Positions 58,601 through 64,000 of a stretch of DNA of 64,000 bases are shown here, piece after piece; the first letter of the stretch is position 1, and the number at the start of each line of letters is the position of its first letter. The stretch covers positions 31,859,407-31,923,406 of the forward strand of contig OX377202.1 of NCBI GenBank assembly GCA_947396885.1, in the 5' to 3' direction. The notes under the pieces are model-generated. The model had not been told where the DNA came from. It was given only the letters and a program-made list of their open reading frames with translations, and made no database searches. Origin of the DNA: Heligmosomoides polygyrus polygyrus (Eukaryota > Nematoda > Chromadorea > Rhabditida > Heligmosomidae). Position numbers and translations under genes: made by a program.

Positions 58601-61600
58601 TACGACCGCTTCCTGCACCATCTTCGCGATAGTGCTAAGGGAGCCAAGAGCTTGAAGACCACCAAGAGACCTCTTTATTCCGGAGACTCTGAAGCTGATA
58701 CGCCAGCTTGGAGCAGCACTAGCGTCAGGCAACTACCAACTGACGTCCGAGCTTGCGAAGCTATGCAGAGCGGCGATTAAGGAGGATTTTAAGGAGAGAA
58801 GGGTGGAAGTGTTGGCTAAGGTTGCAGAGGCAGGGTTGAGCATCCGCAATGCCAGCCGGAGCTTCGCCAACTTCAAGACGAGGATTACCGCTCTCCGATG
58901 TCCTGACGGAACCGTCATCTCTTCCAGAAGGACCATGGAGAAGGTCATCCACGACTTCTACTCCGATCTCTTCGATAGCCACGTCCAACTGCCCCATGCC
59001 ATCTTCCGCAGAATGGATACGTTGTCCCCTTTGTTCTCCCTCCCGAGATCTGACACACCATTTCGTCGGTGAAGAAACCCACAGCACCCGGTTCTGACAG
59101 GATCAGACCCGAACACCTAAAGAACCTCCCGCCAGCGCTCATCAACACCCTGGCGCGGCTCTTCACACGATACCTGTCGGAGTGAAAGGTTCCATCTCAG
59201 TAGAAGACTAGCAAGACCGTCTTGCTGTACAAGAAGGGAGACGTGCACGACATTGGCAACTATCGCCCGATCTGCCTGCTGTCCGTAGTCTGCAAGCTGT
59301 TCACTCGAGTGATCCTAAATAGGATTAGCAGAACGCTGTATGAAGGACAGCCATTGGAACAAGCAGGATTTCGCAGAGGATTCAGCACGATCGACCACAT
59401 TCACACCATTACGAAGCTCATCGAAGGGTCGCGAGAGTACAAGTTGCTGCTATGCAGTTCATCGACCCTAAGAAGGCGTTCGACTCCATCGAACGCGGAA
59501 GCGGTTATCGGAGCCCTGCTCACTCAGGGCCTTCCAACTCACAACGGAGGTCAATGAACGAACCGTGACAATTTTAAAAGTGACCTATTGAGGGTTGTAG
59601 GGGATTATATGAGAAGCACCGCAGTGGTTTTCAAATTTCCCGCGGACATCTGGGTAGGTCGAAAACTGCAAAAGCCGTATCACTTCAGTGCGGGCCTATG
59701 AAGCCAAACAGACGTCTGGAACTGCCATGTCGTGGTTAGAATCTAACCTGCGAAAGGTTTAGGGCTGGAAGAATAGCCTAATTACAGCGATTGCACAATT
59801 TGCTTGTTAGCAGTACAGTGACCGAAGTGGAACGTTGAGGTGCGTCGCTCACCACTAACGGCGCAGCGACCGCATGGCCGAGTGGCTATGGGAGGGGGGG
59901 CGGGCTTGCGGGAGGAGTGACGGGGGTTCGGATCCGGAGGTGCTGCTCCTAAATTGATGGTCTCCATCCGTTTTTGTCGATATAAAGTGTATCTTGACCA
60001 CGGTAGTGTACCATACTGGCATTATAACTTTATTTTAACCTGGATGATCCTACTATATAAACGCAAAAATAAACACCCAAAGCAACAGCGTTCATAGTAC
60101 ATAATTCGAATGGCCATTTAGGAGGAGCAGGCGACTTTTCTTTGCCTACAAAACAGATAACTTCAGAACTCCAAAGATCGGGGAAAAATTATTATTTCTT
60201 ATATTTATTTTTTATTATTTTATTTTTATTTTAATTAATTAATTAACTATATTTATGTTTGATTTTTTCGACCTCTCTTTGACCTCTGGAGAGAAAGTAT
60301 AACAGTACCAATCTGTCTTCTTCATCCTCAACCAACCATATTGCAAGTGGTCTCACGGCCGTCACATACAGCATCCTCCTCACTGTTACAAGGAGACGTC
60401 ATTGTCATCGTCCGGCTACCAGGCTACATCCTGCGCTTCGTTCAAGTTAAGCTAACATCACGAGCAAGAGAACGTCTATAGAATAAACATCAAACAAAAA
60501 CTCCCGGAGTGTTTCATTCTCATCAGCACAATCAATATCACCCCATGCATAGCATTTTGAAGTATGCCCCGACCGCATCTGCTATGGCGCTCTCCCTACG
60601 AATAGGGGCAGAGTAGTCGGGATGAAGGCAGTTAGCAAGACAACCAATAACTCGGCACGGAGAACACATTGTATTATACAATTGATATTAAGTCAGGGGG
60701 TGTGGTATAGTCTGTCGAACGACGATCACAACAATCGATCAAATATAAATATATACATCAATCAATTAATTGAAAAATAAATAAAAATAAAAATCAATGA
60801 TACGTAATTAATACATAATAAATAAAATAATATATAAATAAACAAATAAATAAGTGAACAATAAAGATAAATCTTTTTTATCCAATTTTTCAATCTCTCC
60901 TCGACTTTTGGAGTCATGAAGTAGTGTTAACAGGCCTGTCAATGCCTAACGAAGACGGTCAAGATAAAGAATATGATCTATTTTGTAGTTAGGACAGGCC
61001 CTTGAATGCTACCGAGGAACTGCGAAGAAAAGTCGCCTGTTCTCTCGTTCGTGATGTTAGGTTGACTTGAACGAAGCGCAGGCTGTAGCCTGTTAGCCGG
61101 ACGATGACAATGATGTGGGTGGTATTACGTTTCCTTGTAAGAGTGAGGAGGATGCTGCATGTGACGGCCGTGAGACCACTTGCAATATGGTTGGTTGAGG
61201 ATGAAGAAGACAGATTGGTACTGTTATACTTTCTCTCCAGAGGTCGAAGAGGGATAAAAAAAATCAAACATAAATATAGTCAATTAATTGATTAAAATAA
61301 AACATAAATAATAAATAAAATACTATTTTTTCCTCAATCTTTGGAGTTCTGAAGTTATCGGTTTTGTAGGCAAAGAAAAGTCGCCTGCTCCTGCTCAATG
61401 GCCAATCGAATTATATACTATGAACGCTGTTGCTCTGAGTGTTTTTTTTTTGTGTTTATATCGTATCATCAGGTTAAAATAAAGTTATAATAACAGTATG
61501 GTACACAACCGTGGTCAAGATACAAACTTTATATCGACAAAAGCGGATGGAGCAAGATCACCAATGCAGGAGCAGCACCTCTGAATCCGAACCCCCGACA

Positions 61601-63522
61601 CTTTTCCAGCAAGCCCGCCCCCCATAGCCATCCGGTCGCTTCGTCGCTGGTGGTGAGCGAAGCACCTCAATGTTCCACTTCGGTCACTGTACCGCTAACA
61701 AGCAAATTGTGAAATCGCTGTAATTACGCTACTGTTGCAGACTCAAACCTTTTGCAGGTACATTCTAACCACGACATGGCAGTTCCAGGCGTCAGTATTG
61801 CTTTATCGGCCCGCACTGAAGTGAAACGGTTTTATGCAATTTTTGACCTACCCAGATGTCCGCAGGAAATTTGAAAACCACTGCGGTGCTTCTCATACAA
61901 TCCACTACAACCCTCAATAGGTCACTTTTAAAATTGCCACGGGATGCTCATTGACCTCCCTTGTCAGTACATCAGAGTCCTTGGAGGGCTGTACAGTGGA
62001 TTCACGACCAAGATTTCACCATTCTATTCACTAAGACGACGTCATCAGCGTTAAGAGAGGGGTTCGGCAAGGGCATACCATATCGCCGAAGCTTTTCAGC
62101 GCCACCGCGAAAACATCATGCGCGAACTAGAATGGGAAGACATGGAGTAAAGGACGACGTCCGGCCTGTACCATCTTCGCTTCGCTAACGACGTGATGCT
62201 CATAACACGGAGCATTAGTCAGTAGAGTAAATGCTGGCCGATTTCGGTCGTGTATGTGGGAAAGTTGGACTGCAGCTGAATCCTGCGAAGACGATATTCA
62301 TGAGGAACGGACGAGACGAGTTTTTTTTTCTCGCTCAACATCTCGTTGACGAGAAACTCGGCCATTCAGACATCTCCGCATGCTCCAGCGGTGTGCATCT
62401 GGGTCGCGGAGTCAACATAGCCAACGAGCTAGCACCTGAGCTGAGCAGGAGGAAACGAGCGACTTGGGGAGCTTTCAAGAGCGTTGAAGAAGTCGTGAAG
62501 AAGACGAAGAACGTCCAACTCCGTCCCCACCTATTCGATTCAACTGTTCTTCCTCCTCAGCTCTTGCGCTACACATTTGGCTATGTTGACTCCGCGACCC
62601 AGATACACACCGCTGGAGCACTCGGAGATGTTCGCTTCGTTGAGCGAGAAACTCGTCCGTCTTGAGCTGAAGTCCTCTCACCCACTCTTTCATGGCATGC
62701 ACAGAATTTGCACAGAGACTTTTGCAACGGAAGCCTTAAGCACATATTATACAGTATACACTAACATGTTGGCACACATTACAACTACAAAGGACACCTC
62801 TGCTTCCTGCGGCTAACGTAAAGCTATCAGCTGTGGAAAACGTTCATAGTGGAGCCCACTCTAGACATGCAGGTAAGGCCTGTGTTATACTTCGGCGACG
62901 CGTGGCCAACGTCGCCGACGCTGTATTGTATTGCCCGCACAACACTGCGTCGCCAACGACGTCGTCCAGGGCTTCGCAGGGGGTGTCACACTTCCGTCGC
63001 CGAAGCCGACGACGCCGCCGCCAGAGAATCTGTCGACGACGTCGGTGACGGGCTGTCGGTAGCGGGTAGCAGCTTCGGCGACGCGTCGCCGAGGTATAAT
63101 CTAAGGTGACTCCCCCAAGGGCCACAACGTTCACGCTATACCTGGTTATCATAGAGATCCAGTTCAGTCAGTGTAGTAAGAGTATCCAGGCCTTCGATTT
63201 TCTTCAACAGATTCCACCTTAGGCAGAGAGATTTTATCTGAAAATGGTGGCTGAGATCAAGCCGAGATTTAACCCACCATCGTAATGTCTTCATCCTACC
63301 TTTTTGAGAAACTCAAATCCTTCAATTTTCTTGAGACGTGTTCTAGTAAGATCTAGGCTTGTAGTGTCGCGGTCGACCTGAAAAAGAAACGTGAGCATTT
63401 CAATAGGGACTTCTGATTCTTGAATAACGCTGTCAGCTCACTTCTATAACATCTTCTTCTTCCGCAGCTGCATCAGCATCTTCAACTGGCTTTTCCGGAA
63501 CCTCTTCTACGGTCACCGACAT
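55621..63522 (-). CDS. sds-22: SDS22, protein phosphatase 1 regulatory subunit 7
   Basis: Eight exons on the minus strand: 63442-63522, 63300-63377, 63142-63237, 56687-56845, 56439-56624, 56191-56373, 55766-55863 and 55621-55714. They encode 324 residues, close to the family's usual length; all phases agree. An acidic N-terminus (PVEDADAAAEEED) is followed by 22-residue SDS22-type leucine-rich repeats: LKKIEGFEFL, LKKIEGLDTLTTLTELDLYD, KIENLSTLVNLETLDLSFNR, RIKKIENLEA, NLEILDFNYNRLNKVTGI. A cap then ends LLPQITRLDS. Family knowledge: SDS22 binds the PP1 catalytic subunit and helps its assembly and mitotic function. Introns are GT-AG except intron 6, whose donor is AAG|GCAAGA (GC-AG). Intron 3 is 6296 bp and carries the RTE relic, foldback and MITE listed separately. 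The start is the only in-frame ATG of exon 1. Confidence 0.95.
57240..62560 (+). pseudogene. RTE-type retrotransposon relic, antisense in sds-22 intron 3
   Basis: Plus strand, frame-broken. Endonuclease remnants begin at 57804 (MQARKIKYDVIGLTEIRRH; GVGGVGIFVNTH). The linker is near 58803 (VLAKVAEAGLSIRNA) and RT blocks start at 59222 (LLYKKGDVHDIGNYRPICLL; EQAGFRRGFSTIDHI; KKAFDSIE). After a 2.4-kb insertion the RT resumes at 61967 (QYIRVLGGLYSGFTTKI) and ends with GRVCGKVGLQLNPAKT and RRKRATWGAFKSVEEVVKKT. At 62181-62192 the catalytic box reads FAND, with the first Asp changed to Asn. Several stops and frameshifts make it inactive. It is a different subfamily from the element at 43243-46392. 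Being antisense, it contributes no exon to sds-22 that I can see. Confidence 0.88.
59542..61963. mobile_element. Tc4-like foldback transposon, 2.4 kb, inside the RTE relic
   Basis: Inverted arms of about 930 bp (59542-60474 and 61039-61963) start CAACGGAGGTCAATGAAC / CAAGGGAGGTCAATGAGC and are highly similar throughout. The spacer is AT-rich (60475-61038). TCA flanks both ends (59539-59541, 61964-61966). Removing the insert and one TCA gives ACTCAGTAC, a CTNAG site, and restores the RT frame across the junction. Arms share sequence with the foldback at 20764-22669 (CACTTCAGKGCGGGC...; AAAAGGTTT). No transposase frame. Confidence 0.9.
62573..62672 (-). mobile_element. Inverted RTE fragment at the relic's 3' end
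   Basis: Reverse complement of 62573-62672 repeats the relic's own segment at about 62311-62420 (TGCTCCAGCGGTGTGTATCT, GGGTCGCGGAGTCAACATAG). This is either a second small insertion of the same RTE family or a rearranged end. Confidence 0.75.
62888..63096. mobile_element. CpG-rich MITE, 209 bp, in sds-22 intron 3
   Basis: Ends TACTTCGGCGACGCGT and TACCTCGGCGACGCGT in inverted orientation, flanked by TA (62886-62887, 63097-63098). The interior is built of CGNCG-type motifs (GACGACGCCGCCGCC). It lies 45 bp past the exon 3 donor of sds-22. Confidence 0.75.
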
Positions 63523-63587
63523 CTTCGAATGATCATAGCAACCATACTGCATGCAGTGTGGTATCCATAGCACGCTGCGTATCAGCA
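63523..63587. promoter_or_regulatory. Short shared upstream region between divergent ORFs
   Basis: 65 bp separate the sds-22 start codon (minus) from the ATG at 63588 (plus). It contains ATACTGCATGCAGTGTGGTA with a GCATGC palindrome. No TATA box. If both ORFs are expressed, their core promoters or 5' UTRs must overlap. Confidence 0.4.
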
Positions 63588-63842
63588 ATGTTTGCCGCAG
63601 TGATATGTCTGATTGTGGTGAATTGGCTAACAATACGGTATTGTTCAGAGCAATTTGGACGCCCAGCATTTGCTTTTTCGGATCAAAACAATCTTACTAT
63701 AACTAAAAGCGCAAGCATTCGTCCGTATGTCCGAGGCATTCTCAAGTCGTCGTACCACAATCATTGGATTAAGGAAGGCACGTCACCTTTGCAATTCAGA
63801 AGACGTGTCACTGACGTCAAGTCGTTTCGAAAAGTACAATAA
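63588..63842 (+). CDS. Small uncharacterised protein with N-terminal hydrophobic anchor
   Basis: 84 residues, ATG 63588 to TAA 63840-63842. It starts MFAAVICLIVVNWLTIRYC, a likely signal anchor or transmembrane segment, then a polar, basic body with one N-glycosylation sequon (NLT) and a basic C-terminus (QFRRRVTDVKSFRKVQ). The frame opens 30 bp earlier without a Met. Protein-like composition supports coding. No family recognised; it could be a small mitochondrial or membrane protein. It is divergent from sds-22. Confidence 0.5.
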   Translation: MFAAVICLIVVNWLTIRYCSEQFGRPAFAFSDQNNLTITKSASIRPYVRGILKSSYHNHWIKEGTSPLQFRRRVTDVKSFRKVQ

Positions 63843-64000
63843 GAACGTTCGGATTCAAAAAACATGTAGCTAAAAAAAAAGACGTATTATGCGAGAACGC
63901 GTCTGCATGTATGTGTATGTATAATAGTACAGTCCCTCGTTACAACGCGCTTGAAGGCACCGGAGAAAATCCGCATTATAACGGGAGTAGCGTCCTAACC
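63843..64000. other. Right edge, nothing recognised
   Basis: Presumed 3' flank of the small ORF. Ends in a stretch (GTTACAACGCGCTTGAAGGC) that may be part of a dispersed repeat, but no second copy is in the window. Confidence 0.3.

Noticed and set aside
1..64000. CRISPR arrays, operons or prokaryotic genes
   Set aside because: No regularly spaced short repeats; split genes with GT-AG introns and eukaryotic transposons show this is nuclear eukaryotic DNA.

Overview
The window reads as nuclear DNA of a clade V nematode, most likely a strongylid (hookworm-like) species. This is inferred from the two recognisable gene families (a p27/Kip-type CKI pair and sds-22), short exons with many introns, RTE-type non-LTR retrotransposons, and foldback transposons inserted at CTNAG with TNA duplications as known for C. 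elegans Tc4/Tc5. It is gene-poor and repeat-rich; most of the longer open frames are chance frames or lie in transposon relics.

Layout. (1) 1-989 (+) holds the last three exons of a CKI-family cyclin-dependent kinase inhibitor whose start lies off the left edge. (2) 990-19256 is intergenic: SINE copies, LINE tails, MITE-like palindromes and a few GC-rich patches. (3) 19257-28943 (+) is a second, complete CKI gene (six exons, 228 residues) whose fourth intron is 8.5 kb and contains a 1.9-kb Tc4-like foldback transposon. The two genes are tandem paralogues, as cki-1 and cki-2 are in C. elegans. (4) 28944-54270 has no confidently recognised host gene. It contains SINE copies, two dead mariner relics, LINE fragments, a nearly intact RTE retrotransposon (43243-46392) with a perfect 25-bp target duplication and a single in-frame stop, an inverted pair of tRNA-like genes, and several weak host-exon candidates. 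(5) 54271-55271 is a 1-kb palindromic element with mariner-like ends. (6) 55621-63522 (-) is the complete sds-22 gene (PP1 regulatory subunit 7; eight exons, 324 residues). Its 6.3-kb third intron holds an antisense RTE relic, itself split by a 2.4-kb Tc4-like foldback element, plus a CpG-rich MITE. (7) 63588-63842 (+) is a small membrane-anchor-like ORF starting 65 bp from the sds-22 start codon, head to head.

The CKI proteins should bind cyclin-CDK through an N-terminal CDI domain. Both also show a C-terminal block resembling a PCNA-dependent degron followed by a basic nuclear-localisation stretch, and in both an intron splits this block at the same codon. SDS-22 is the leucine-rich-repeat partner of protein phosphatase 1. 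No functional link between the CKI genes and sds-22 is claimed.

The most notable items are a tRNA-derived SINE family with about fifteen copies or fragments and clear target-site duplications; Tc4-like foldbacks whose insertion sites reconstruct to CTNAG; the tRNA-like inverted duplication; and the split degron with a possible intron-retained, degron-less CKI isoform.
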